A DNA stretch of 18,209 nucleotides from Suillus spraguei (lineage: Eukaryota > Basidiomycota > Agaricomycetes > Boletales > Suillaceae), in contig JABCPU010001027.1 in the NCBI GenBank assembly GCA_016800925.1, positions 1 to 18,209 of the forward strand, read 5' to 3'. Shown here piece after piece: positions 1 to 8,810 of the stretch. The notes under the pieces were generated by a model. It ran no database searches, was not told the DNA's origin, and saw only the letters and a list, made by a program, of their open reading frames with translations. A program made the translations under genes and the position numbers. Every line of letters starts with the position of its first letter. Positions within the stretch are counted from its first letter, which is position 1.

Positions 1-1117
1 GAGATTAGAAGTATGGTATATGACACATCCTGTGACTCCACCTCTCACCCCGATCCCCTCAACCTCTCTCCGCCCTTTCTTGCAGGTCTCTGTTGACCTT
101 ATCACGGACCTCCCTACCTCTGCCGGCTATGATTCTGTCATGGTCGTGGTAGACCATGGTCTTATGAAGGGGTAATTCTTACTCCTTTGCAAGAAAACAA
201 TAACCGCGGAGGGTGTAGCCCACCTTTTCTTCAAGAAAGTCTTCTTGAGGTTCGGGCTATACGACAAGATCATCTTGGACCGAGGCCCTCAATTTGCCTC
301 GAAGCTAGCTTGTGAGCTAGGACGACTTGTGGATTACCAAGTTGAGCTCTCTATGGCCTATCACCTCAGACCAACGGCCAAACGGAGCAGATGAACCAAG
401 AACTCAAAACGTATCTGCGCATCTACTGCAGAATGACGCCCACAGACTGGGCCAAAACACCTTCTGATGGTGGAGTTCATCCACAACTCCCGAAAAACAC
501 TCCGCCAGAAACACGTCGCCCTTCTATCTCATGATGGGCTATGAACTGCGTGGCATACCCTATGCCTTCCCCAACTCTACCCTCCCTGCCGCCGAAGATC
601 GCATGCAGATGCTCCAGAAATCAGCGAAGAAGCCCTTGCCTGCCATGCCCTTGTGCGTAACAGATGATGGACCGAACCCACGGAAGGAAGTACACCCTGT
701 GGAATATTCATGATAAGGTTTGGCTAAGCGCAGCCAACCTAATCACGAAGCTTCCCTCAAAGAAGCTCGCCCCAAAACGCTACGGTCCATTTTGAAATTC
801 TTGAAGTCCTCTCCCTCATCACGTTCAAGCTCCAAGCTCCCTGCCTCCTGGAGAGTCCACTCCACATTCCACACCTCTGAGCTATTGTCCTATCAGGAGA
901 CAGAGATGGCATGGACCGAACTACACCAAACCCCCACCTGACATCATCAATGGGGAAGAACACTACGAAATCAAGTGATCCTCCAACACACTGGAGTCGG
1001 CAAGCGCCGCCACTACTAGTCACCTGGGGAGGATACCCTGATTTGGAGTGCACCTGGATCCTGGAAAGATTTAGGATCTGCAGTGGAGATCCTGGAGGGA
1101 CTATAAAAGATGCTTGA
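1..1117 (+). mobile_element. Ty3/gypsy chromovirus pol remnant (integrase core to chromodomain), degenerate
   Basis: Conceptual translation in shifting + frames gives the 3' end of a Ty3/gypsy polyprotein. The integrase core starts near position 90 with a VDLITDLP stretch followed by MVVVDHGL. The second-aspartate region reads ILDRGPQFASK near 270-305. The third acidic residue, normally in a TERxNQE context, is lost in a damaged stretch near 370-400. The linker downstream of the core includes [16 protein letters not shown] at 531-580. The C-terminal chromodomain is still recognisable at about 935-1110: PPDIINGEEHYEIK, then LVTWGGYPDLECTW in another frame. An in-frame stop near 172 and several frameshifts make it inactive. 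Gag, protease and reverse transcriptase lie outside the window, and I could not place an LTR. The chromodomain assigns it to the chromovirus branch, which in general targets insertion to heterochromatin. Confidence 0.9.
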
Positions 1118-2000
1118 AGCTGGCCAAACAACTCAATCGCCCCTTGACCACTTTCCCACCACACACCACAGCCAGCATGTCTCAAATCGTCTTCATCCTC
1201 CTCTGACTCCTCCCTCTCCAGCACCTCCAGCCTCGCATACTCCTCGCTGTTTTGCCCTCCTGGAAAACCCCAGAACAGATCCAAATCCATGTGGAAAGCT
1301 ATTCATCCTTGACCCACAATATGCTATGCGCCTTGACTCCTATGTCTCGTGCACCAACGATGTCGTGCTCAAGGAGCTAATCCTCATCATGAGGACCGCC
1401 GAACTCCTCATTACCCCCGGTGCCGTCACCGACAACGCCTTGCTATGCGCTACATACAAGGCACTATTGAGAAGGTGACCATTCGCCTTATCAGTACAAG
1501 AACTTCTTAGACGTCATCCTGAAACTTGACGCTGAACGCGCATTTAACATGCCACCCGATGACCTCAGTGTGTCGATCGCCCTTGCACCATCAAGCAGTG
1601 ACATTATCACCGCTGAACCTGTCATCATCCATCACAACCTGTGGCATTCATTCCACCCCTGCCCCCTTTGCTCGCTCTACAGAGTCACCTAAACAACTAT
1701 GACAATTACCCCATTGATCCGCCACTATGAACCCCCTGCCTCCACCTTCGTTCAACGAGGTTTTATCCGCAACCATTGCAGGTGCAACTGACCAAGCGGT
1801 CATTGATGCCGTTTCCCTTCAGATCTTGAAACCAAGATGCTCAAAACCTACACCAATCACAATGATATCCCTGACCTTGTCCTTGACAATCCCGCTTGCA
1901 CATCCCACGAACCACTTCCCATACTTGACCTCAGTAGAACCTACGAGCCCCTTTCAGTGACAAACTCCATACTATATGGGTCACCCGACCACATAATATC
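1118..2000. other. Unassigned stretch, possibly decayed coding sequence
   Basis: There is no recognisable gene here. A 122-codon + frame (1110-1478) overlaps the end of the gypsy remnant and then breaks; short open pieces follow in other + frames, such as 1727-1960. The first half has a Pro/Ser/His-rich composition and the second half looks more globular, but I recognise no motif. It could be a downstream ORF or LTR-adjacent part of the retroelement, or an older unrelated pseudogene. The text is poor in CCGG compared with DNA beyond 4.8 kb, resembling the retroelement instead. Confidence 0.35.
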
Positions 2001-2009
2001 CAGTCAAAG

Positions 2010-2545
2010 ACGGGCCAGCGGACATGGGCCGAGGTTATGTATAATCCTCAATGTTGACGGATGGGCCAGGGGGAAAATTATTTCCGATGGAGACGGGTGG
2101 GCCGGGAGACTTGTTATTTTCGGGAGAGACGGGTGGGCCAAGAAACATGATTTCTGATGTTGACGGATGGGCCAGGGGATATCATCCCCGACAGAGATGG
2201 GTGGGCCCATCTGGGTAGTATGTAGGTAGGATATTATAGACAGCTGGGCTGAAGAGAGATGCAAGCCAAATATTATTGCATAGACGGGTGGGCCAAGGTA
2301 AGAGAAATATTACATATACGGGTGGGCCGAGGTGAGAGAATATTACATATACGGGTGGGCCAAGGTGAGAGAATATTACATATACGGGTGGGCCGACGTG
2401 GGGTGTATTACAATAGACGGGTGGGCTGAGGGTGGCAGTAAAATATTTATTGCATAGACGGGTGGCCGATGTGGGGGAATTTTACATAGACAGGTGGGCC
2501 GAGGTAAAATATATTACATATAGGGTGGGCCTAGAATAGTATATC
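2010..2545. repeat. Minisatellite with GACGGGTGGGCC core, about 14 copies
   Basis: The 12-bp core GACGGGTGGGCC, or close variants such as GACGGATGGGCC and TACGGGTGGGCC, recurs about 14 times at 31-45 bp spacing. Clear copies start near 2056, 2092, 2128, 2162, 2283, 2317, 2350, 2383, 2417 and 2458. The spacers in the middle are A/T-rich and homogeneous (GAGAGAATATTACATA), giving nearly identical units of about 33 bp from 2283 to 2390. Copies toward both edges are more divergent, as expected if the centre expanded most recently. ORFs across it are by-products of the repeat. Confidence 0.9.
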
Positions 2546-2700
2546 ATAAAGACGTACAGCTGATGTAGCCACCAGAGAATCAAACACATAGGATACATGC
2601 ACCCTATGAGGCATATTACCTACCATCAACCACCAAAATCTAAACCCTGAAGCACAAAAACCTGAATTCATCATGTCTGACATTCATCGATAATTGACGG

Positions 2701-3230
2701 TGCCGGGTGCCGGTACCAAGTCCCGAATCCAGGAACTCGAAACTGGAGATGCAAACTAGAGATTTCCTGAATTCAGATACCCGGACACCCGAAACACAAC
2801 AACAAGGTGAAAGATGTAAGGTCCATGTGTGGAGTCATCTAGTGCTGAGTGCCGGGTGCAGGTGCAGAGTACTGAAAACTAGAAACTAGAAACTCGAGAT
2901 TCGAGACCAAAACAGACATCTACCAAAAATGTGTGGATCAAAGTTTTGTTGTTGCCTACATGTGTCTGGAGTCCCGAGGACCGAACCCCGAAATTGTAGA
3001 CTACCAGATTTCGGGATTTGGGGTTCGGCCACTCGAGATTCAAGATTTGAGATGAAAAAGATATCTACAAAAATGTGTGGATCAAAGTCATTTTATTGCC
3101 TCACATTGTTTTCGTCTCAAGTGCAAAAGCCCAGAGTACCGAACTGCGAACCCCTAAATAGTAGACTACCAGATTTGGAGTTTGGATTCGGCACTTAGAA
3201 TGTGGATCAATAGGTGTCTATTGCTTCACA
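2701..3230. repeat. Diverged repeat modules of about 144 bp (left array, proximal part)
   Basis: Two clear copies and one weaker copy of a module occur here. Each contains an ACTCGAGATTC-like segment, an A-rich part ending AAAAATGTGTGGATCAAAGT (starting near 2924 and 3069), a TTGCCTACA/TTGCCTCACA tract and a GACTACCAGATTT...GGGGTTCGGC tract. The spacing of the two best copies is about 144 bp. A related module opens the right array at 15568-15652 in the same orientation. No coding potential is credible, because the open frames shift with the repeat. Confidence 0.75.
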
Positions 3231-3239
3231 TTGTTCTGA

Positions 3240-4745
3240 GTCCCGAGTGCGATGCTGGGTGCCGGGTTCAGGATCAGCACTGACAATATGTTGCTCAAAA
3301 TCTTTCACATTATGAGTACCAAGTCCGGGTGCCGAGTGCCGGGTGCTGAGGTGCCGGAGCTCGAAGTCCCGAGTCCGAGTGCCGGTGCCGGAGTTCGGGG
3401 TTCGGCACATACAATATGTGGATCGAGGACTTTCACATTGTTTTGACTGCCGAACCCGAGCTCCGGCACCCGGAGTTAGCACAATGTGAGGCAATACCAT
3501 ATTGATTACACATGTTTGAGTGCCGAACGCCGAGCTCCGGCACCCGGGAGTGAGCCACAATGTGAGGCAATACCATGATATTGATTTACACAAGTTGAGT
3601 GCCGAACCCCGAGCTCCGGCACCCGGGAGCTAGCACAATGTGAGGCAATACCATAATATTGATTTACACATGTTTGAGTGCTGAACCCCGAGCTCCGGCA
3701 CCCGGGAGCTGCACAATGTGAGGCAATACCATAATATTGATTTACACATCTTGAGTGCCGAACCCCGAGCTCCGGCACCCGGGAGTTAGCACAATGTGAG
3801 GCAATACCATAATATTGATTTACACATGTGGAGTGCCGAGCCCCGAGCTCCGGCACCCGGGAGCTAGCACAATGTGAGGCAATACATGATATTGATTTAC
3901 ACATTGAGTGCCGAACCCCGACTCCCGGCACCCGCACTCGGCTGTTCGGCACTCAACTTGTGTAAATAAATATCATGGTGTTGCCTCCACATTGTGCTCA
4001 CTTACGGGTGCCGGAGCTCGGGGTTCGGCACTCCACATGTGTAAATCAATATTATGGTATTGCCTCACATGGTAACCAGCACTCGGTGATCGTGATTCGG
4101 GACTCAACTTTTTATTGCCTCACATTGTTCTAACTCACGAGGTGGCGGGGTTCGGGCTCGGTGGGAAAATATATGGATCAATATCTGTCTCAGTGTTATG
4201 AGTACCACGTCCCGAGTCCCGAGTGCGGGTGCCGGAGTTCGGGGTTCGGCATTCAACATGTGTACATCAATATCTTTGTATTGACTCACATTGTTCTCAC
4301 TCCGGGTGCTGGGTCGGGGTTGGGTGGTTAAATATGTGGATCAATATCTTTCACATGGTTATGAGTCCCGAGTCCAGATTCCCAACTGCCGGGTGTGGAG
4401 TTCGGGGTTCGGTACTCCCCACGTGTAAATCAATATCTTGGGATGCCTCACATGTTTCTCCACTCCCGGTGCCGGGGTTCGGGGGTCAGTGATAGAAATG
4501 TGCATCGACACCTTTTCACATTTTAAAGTTCCAAGGCCCGAGTCCGAGTGCCGGGTGCCGGAGTTCGGGGTTCGGGCACTGAACATGTGTAAATCAATAT
4601 CTTTGTATTGCCTCATATTGTTCTAACTCCCGAGTGCCGGAGTTTGGGGTTCAGCACATCAGAATGTGGATCGATATCTGTCACATGGTGATGAGTCCCA
4701 ACTCCAGGGTCCTGGGGTCTGGGGTTCGGCACTTCAGATATATGG
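3240..4745. repeat. Left array of GC-rich units of about 78 bp, both orientations
   Basis: The unit consists of a GC-rich part (GGGTGCCGGAGCTCGGGG followed by TTCGGCACT) and an A/T-richer part (CACATGTGTAAATCAATAT then TTGCCTCACATTG). Between about 3440 and 3930 it is tandemly repeated in reverse orientation, with GAGTGCCGA starting at 3518, 3597, 3676, 3753, 3831 and 3906 (spacings 75-79 bp). On both sides (3240-3430 and 3940-4745) the units lie in forward orientation and are more diverged. Sub-repeats of GAGTCCC and GAGTGCC are common. The reverse block yields a 148-codon minus-strand frame with a repeating peptide, which I regard as a by-product of the tandem structure. Confidence 0.9.
3793..4071. 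repeat. Large imperfect palindrome, arms about 124-129 bp
   Basis: Where the reverse block of the left array meets a forward unit, the two arms are near-perfect reverse complements. The left arm is about 3793-3916 and the right arm about 3943-4071, around a centre of about 26 bp. The innermost 13 bp (TTGAGTGCCGAAC against GTTCGGCACTCAA) match exactly. Pairing then continues through the TTTACACA, GCACAATGTG and GGAGCTCGGGG parts with small indels. It could form a long hairpin or cruciform. Confidence 0.85.
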
Positions 4746-5055
4746 AATGATATGTTTCACAATGTGAACCCGGCCACGCGGCACAAGGTAATTCGACAGA
4801 GATGTTTCAAATTCTTTAAATTGTGTGTTTGTGTTTCAGGTAGCCGATTCCGGAAGTCGCGAAATATCATTTGTGAATCCCATTGTCCAGTTCCGGATGT
4901 CCGGACTTGGCATCCAGCACTGACATTCATTCAAACATTGTATATACATCTATGAACCTACATTATGTGCCATTTCACCCTCATCAGCAGAGGTTCAACC
5001 TTCACCTCAAACATCCATATCATCAGAATCATATTCTGGGACAAGGTTGCCCGGA
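4746..5055. other. Gap between left array and first pseudogene, no gene seen
   Basis: This stretch starts as decayed array sequence and becomes non-repetitive after about 4790. I found no convincing coding frame. Short + frames at 4752-4955 and 4883-5101 have no recognisable motif and the second runs into the opposite-strand pseudogene. It may hold the 3' flank of the minus-strand gene whose stop lies at 5056-5058. Confidence 0.4.
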
Positions 5056-7082
5056 TCATTGGGTCCACAAGTTCGCGGACGTTTGTGGACCCTCAGGCTG
5101 AATCTGGCTCAGCTCAAATATGAGACCCTCAATGATAGATGCAGGCTGGACTTTCGGAGATGGAGGCTCCATTCCTGCCATATCCAAGTCAATGAGGGGA
5201 GCAAGTGCAGATGGGAGTGGTGAGATGGCCAGGGGACGGATTGATCAAGCAAAAAAGGTGCATTGACAGAGAGTCGGGAAGTGGAAAATGAAGGGTGCCG
5301 GTTCCATGACTTTGCGACGAAGGCCCTCATGGAGGCGTTGCAGGGTATCAATCTTACCATCCTTGCTCCGCCACACGAGCCTCAAGAAGAGCAATTCGAG
5401 CGGCACCATCCCGAATCGCAATTTGCCATGGAATGGAGATCCGGCATGGGAACATCCAGTGCCGGACGAGGCACTGGGGCGCTTGAAGACGAATAGCTAA
5501 GTGAGAAGATAGGTCAGATGGCCATAGACAATTGGGGTGACTCACAAGCTGATGCAGGTGCAGGTGTCTTGGGGCAGTGATTGGTCTTGCTGCGCCCACG
5601 GGACTGTGCCTTGGGTGTGGTAACAGCAGGGACAGCTGGAGTGCCGGAGGGGCCATGAGATTGACTGCGAGTTCGGGCTTTGGACTTGCGAGGCAGCCGG
5701 CGCATTGGAGGGTGCTCTGGAAGGTGTCCTGGAGCGAGCCTGCCGGGTGGTAGACTTTCCCTCGAATACGTTTTGGCGGGATCCCATGGATGCTGGGACA
5801 CATTTGATCTTCTTGGTGGCGCAGCGGACGCATGACAAACATGGGCACGGGTCCTCCTGTCCAACCGAGTGGCGCAGGGCCACTTCTCCTGGGTGCAATA
5901 ATGGCAGGGGTTGTTCTGTGGGTTCCATTAGTTGATGGACTCATTGGAATTCATTAGAGTACTCACTGGGCCGGGAATGAGAATATCACCTGTATCCATG
6001 ACTGCAGGTCCTCAGCCGAGTGCTGGACATTGCCGGGGGTCTCGACAACCTCCGGACGACTGCCGGAGGTGGCCTGACAATGGGTAAGTACGGGTGGAGT
6101 CCGGACAAAGAATGATGACTCACCATCACCTTGGGTGGACTGCCGGCAATGAGCTGATGATACATAAGCATTTTTCCAATGCCGGACAACTAAATATTAC
6201 TTACTGAAGCAGGACCAAACAATTGCTTCTTTGGGAACGTGGTGAACAAGGGAATGAGGCGTCCCACACCAATTGTGGAAGGCCGGGGAACGTTTGAGCG
6301 CCGGCACTCCACTCGAAATAGGCTACAGAAAATTGAGAGAATGAAAACAATGAGCTGGACAACATACCTGAACAATTGTGTCTTCATCATCTTCCGACTC
6401 CACAAGCACATTCTGCTTGACATGGCGAGTTGCCTGACCCGCTTGCGACCCTTCTTGGCCGACTTCGGAGGTGAGGAAGAGTGTCCAGACATCATGGGGA
6501 CTTCCTCTTCCTGCTCCCTTCCACCTCCGGCTCTGGGTCAGCAACAACCGCCTTACCTTTTCCTTTGTCCCGGAGCTCGGAGGTGGCATGGGTGGAAGAC
6601 CAGCGACATTGCCGGCGATGACGGGGGGAGGAAGGTCCACAGTGATTGGGCCAATGGAAGGGTTAGGCAGACAGGGAGATCACCTGAATGGTCACCTAAC
6701 GCCTCCCAGGCGCGAATCTTGCTGCGCCAGGAGTGTTTCAACACCCGGGGGTCGTCATGACCGATGCTGTGCCAGTTGGGCCACACCCGGGGAGTCATGG
6801 ACCTGACTCTCATCAACTCCTTGGAGCAGGATGCAATGATGCCGGGCATGTAAGGCCCTTTCTCATGCTCCCGGACAATCTCAGCCTACCCAGATCTTAG
6901 AAAAACCAAAAGTAAAATTAACACATGAATGGTCTTACCACAAGATTAGTGACTTGTGCTGTCAGAGCAAGGTGGGCTTGGCCAGTGCCGGCAGGCATGA
7001 GCCGAGCCCCGGCGATGATGCCCACAATCTGAGCAGTGGTTGCCTTGAGACTGGCCAAAGAGGTTTCAACTGAAGTAGACAT
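5056..7082 (-). pseudogene. Multi-exon pseudogene with Cys cluster and C-terminal coiled coil, function unknown
   Basis: The best start is ATG at 7082 (MSTSVETSLASLKATTAQIV). Exon 1 runs to 6939, ends in phase 0, and is followed by a GTAAGA...TAG intron (6938-6886). Exon 2 from 6885 reads AEIVREHEKGPYMPGIIASC and on to RVWPNWHSIGHDDPRVLKH. After that the frame must be changed near 6670 to continue in a proline-rich segment (ITVDLPPPVIAGNVAGLPPM), and an intron of about 46 nt leads to EEEVPMMSGHSSSPPKSAKK, a basic, nuclear-signal-like stretch. A further frameshift near 6437 precedes ESEDDEDTIVQ and an intron at 6367-6323. At about 5800-5925 a Cys cluster (CHYC, WPC, then CVRCATKKIKC) is split over two frames. 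Near 5350-5450 a helical segment (ARIALLEARVAEQ) resembles a coiled coil, and a last open piece ends at 5056. At least four frame changes make it a pseudogene. I do not know its function; the Cys cluster could bind zinc. It is head-to-head with the + gene at 7302. Confidence 0.6.
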
Positions 7083-7301
7083 TTGGATTGACTTGAAAGA
7101 TGTGAAAAGCTTGAGATAAGTTTGAAATCTGTGATCACTTGGATGAAGTTTCAAAAGAAACCAGACAATTGAAGGACAATCTTGATAAGCGTTGATTGTT
7201 TGTCTTTGTTTGGTCGTGGTTCAACTTTCGGCCGTTGCCAGCCATGTGTTGAACTTCGAAGTTATCAGTTATCAATCAGTTTGATCAGTTGATCAGACAT
7301 C
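7083..7301. promoter_or_regulatory. Divergent intergenic region, probable shared promoter
   Basis: These 219 bp separate the minus-strand start at 7082 from the plus-strand start at 7302. No clear TATA box is seen. Immediately before the right-hand ATG are ATCAG/TGATCAG repeats, including two TGATCA palindromes at 7282-7287 and 7290-7295. The role as a bidirectional promoter is inferred from gene orientation only. Confidence 0.5.
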
Positions 7302-8318
7302 ATGAGATCTCAACCAGCAGTCAGATTTTATGAACCTCCGGTCACTGAATACAACTCAATGGATGTGGATGACTCAACCGAGTCCCGGATTTCACTAGGT
7401 ATGTTGTGCTTTCAGTACAGCTCTCAATTGACCGGAGATGGACCAGATGCACTGGATGATGTATACCTTGGGCCGGATGATGAGACTGAGTCCCGGATTT
7501 CATCAGGTATGTGTTGCTTTGAGTATATCTTACAATTGACTGGACATTTATTAGATCCAAGTGAAGATGTATACCTTGGGCCAGATGATGAGATCGACTA
7601 TGATTCTGGGTCATCAGGTGTTCCGGATGTCTTGGATGCAGTTTCTGGTAGGTTTCTCAATTCACATTTAGATAATCCAACTTTGGATGTTCATTCAATC
7701 CATCCAGATCATTTATACCCGGCTCAGCCTGAGGAACTGCCTTTGTTCAACGATCCGGACTTGTACCTAGGGCCTGATGATGATCTTATTGATTGTGATG
7801 AAGCACCGGAATGTGCTGATGTTGAGACTGATGCTCCGGCTATCCCAGGAATAGCAATTCCAGGTGAGTTCACCCATACAATCTCATTTTTATTGTTGAT
7901 GTGATGTCCCAAGCACATGCAACACCTCCTAAATGTCAGTCCCCCATACCGGAACTCAGCAATGAAGACCTGCGTGCCATGCTTAGGGAGTTCATGCCCC
8001 TAGGGTCATATGATCAAACAGAATGTGAGGATTTAATTGTTCATCATGTATCTTTCTGCTAATTTTCTTGAAGTTGAATCAATTCTGGATCGCCTGGACC
8101 ATTACCAACAGCGTCATGACCATCTTCCGGAGCCTACCGTACATCAACTCCTCGAGGCTGACCGACCATTCCGAGTGGCTTGGGCTGACACATCCGACAA
8201 ACTCAGAAGAGCTGATATGGACCTCCGGAGGTTGCAAAGGGCCAAACAGATGAGCTCTGAATTGCTGCTTGTATTAGATACCCTCATTGAAAAGTGTGAT
8301 GATCAACCCCATATGTAA
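7302..8318 (+). CDS. Acidic 305-residue protein with duplicated VYLGPDDE module, function unknown
   Basis: This is a clean three-exon model: 7302-7863, 7914-8024 and 8074-8318. The introns are 50 nt (GTGAGT...AAG) and 49 nt (GTGAGG...AAG, with a TGCTAAT branch site), both in phase 1. Splicing gives 305 codons and no internal stop. The N-terminal half is strongly acidic. Residues 26-61 and 62-97 are tandem copies of a 36-residue module that starts TESRIS, has CFxY in the middle and ends VYLGPDDE; a third short LYLGPDDD occurs near residue 155. The middle has NEDLRAMLREFMPLGS and the C-terminal third is helical and charged (ILDRLDHYQQRHDHLP, LRRADMDLRRLQRAKQMSSE), coiled-coil-like. No signal peptide, membrane segment or known domain is seen. 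It is intact while its neighbours carry frameshifts. I do not recognise the family; an acidic adaptor or regulator is conceivable, but that is a guess. Confidence 0.75.
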
Positions 8319-8320
8319 AT

Positions 8321-8712
8321 ATTTTGATATTCATTCACATACTTACATCATGTTCACCACTGAATTTTTCATGTATAACAATGACATTTCCAATTGATTT
8401 TAGATGATGCACACACCCAATTGTCCCATTCCAACAGCCAATTATTGATTCCCGGGGTCCGGAGCTTGGTGATTGGGATTCATCCGGAACTCGGTGATCG
8501 GGTTTCGTGATATTTGGATTTTCATTCACATACTTAAATCATGTGAACCACTGAATTTTTCATGTATATCAATGACAGTTCCAATGTATTTTAGATGATG
8601 CACAAACCCTAATCTCTAATACCAACTACCAATGATTGATACTTGGGTGCCGGACCTCGGTGATCGGGAGTCGTCCGGAACTCGGTGATCAGGATACGTC
8701 CGGAACTCGGTG
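8321..8712. repeat. Tandem duplication of about 191 bp in the convergent intergenic region
   Basis: TCATTCACATACTTA...ATCATGT, CACTGAATTTTTCATGTAT and TTTTAGATGATGCACA occur twice, first at about 8331-8420 and again at about 8522-8612. Each copy is followed by GC-rich CCGGA(A)CTCGGTGATCGGG-type sequence that is itself repeated at 8465-8505 and 8650-8712 and recalls the CTCGGTGATCG in the left array near 4083. The duplication fills the space between two convergent 3' ends (8318 and 8811). No gene is seen here. Confidence 0.8.
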
Positions 8713-8810
8713 CTTAGGATTCAACATTTTGGAAGTGGGACACTGTGTTTTGAGAAGTGTGACAAATGATGAAAATGTGGTAAACATGGGGGCAGTTTGG
8801 TATATGTACA

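Noticed and set aside
531..1117. Reading the gypsy C-terminus as a functional gene
   Set aside because: At least one stop and several frame changes separate the integrase core, the linker and the chromodomain. It is a relic.
1110..1478. 122-codon + frame as an independent gene
   Set aside because: It overlaps the chromodomain end, has no recognisable motif and no plausible continuation. Kept only as possible decayed coding sequence.
3506..3952. 148-codon minus-strand frame with repeats of NQYYGIASHCA and RVPELGVRHS
   Set aside because: It arises from the reversed units of about 78 bp, some of which keep the frame by chance (78 is divisible by three). The forward units on both sides do not conserve it.
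4225..4250. tRNA T-loop or pol III B-box resemblance of GGTTCGG in the array units
   Set aside because: The word is part of a GC-rich repeat with many variants. No A-box, cloverleaf or anticodon arm could be found near it.
5354..5944. 196-codon minus-strand frame as one intact protein
   Set aside because: It crosses a likely intron and mixes frames. The recognisable pieces (Cys cluster, coiled-coil segment) lie partly in other frames, so it was folded into the pseudogene 5056-7082.
7342..7614. Minus-strand 90-codon frame with repeated GIHLHL/GIHHPV peptides
   Set aside because: It is the antisense shadow of the duplicated 36-residue module in the + gene at 7302.
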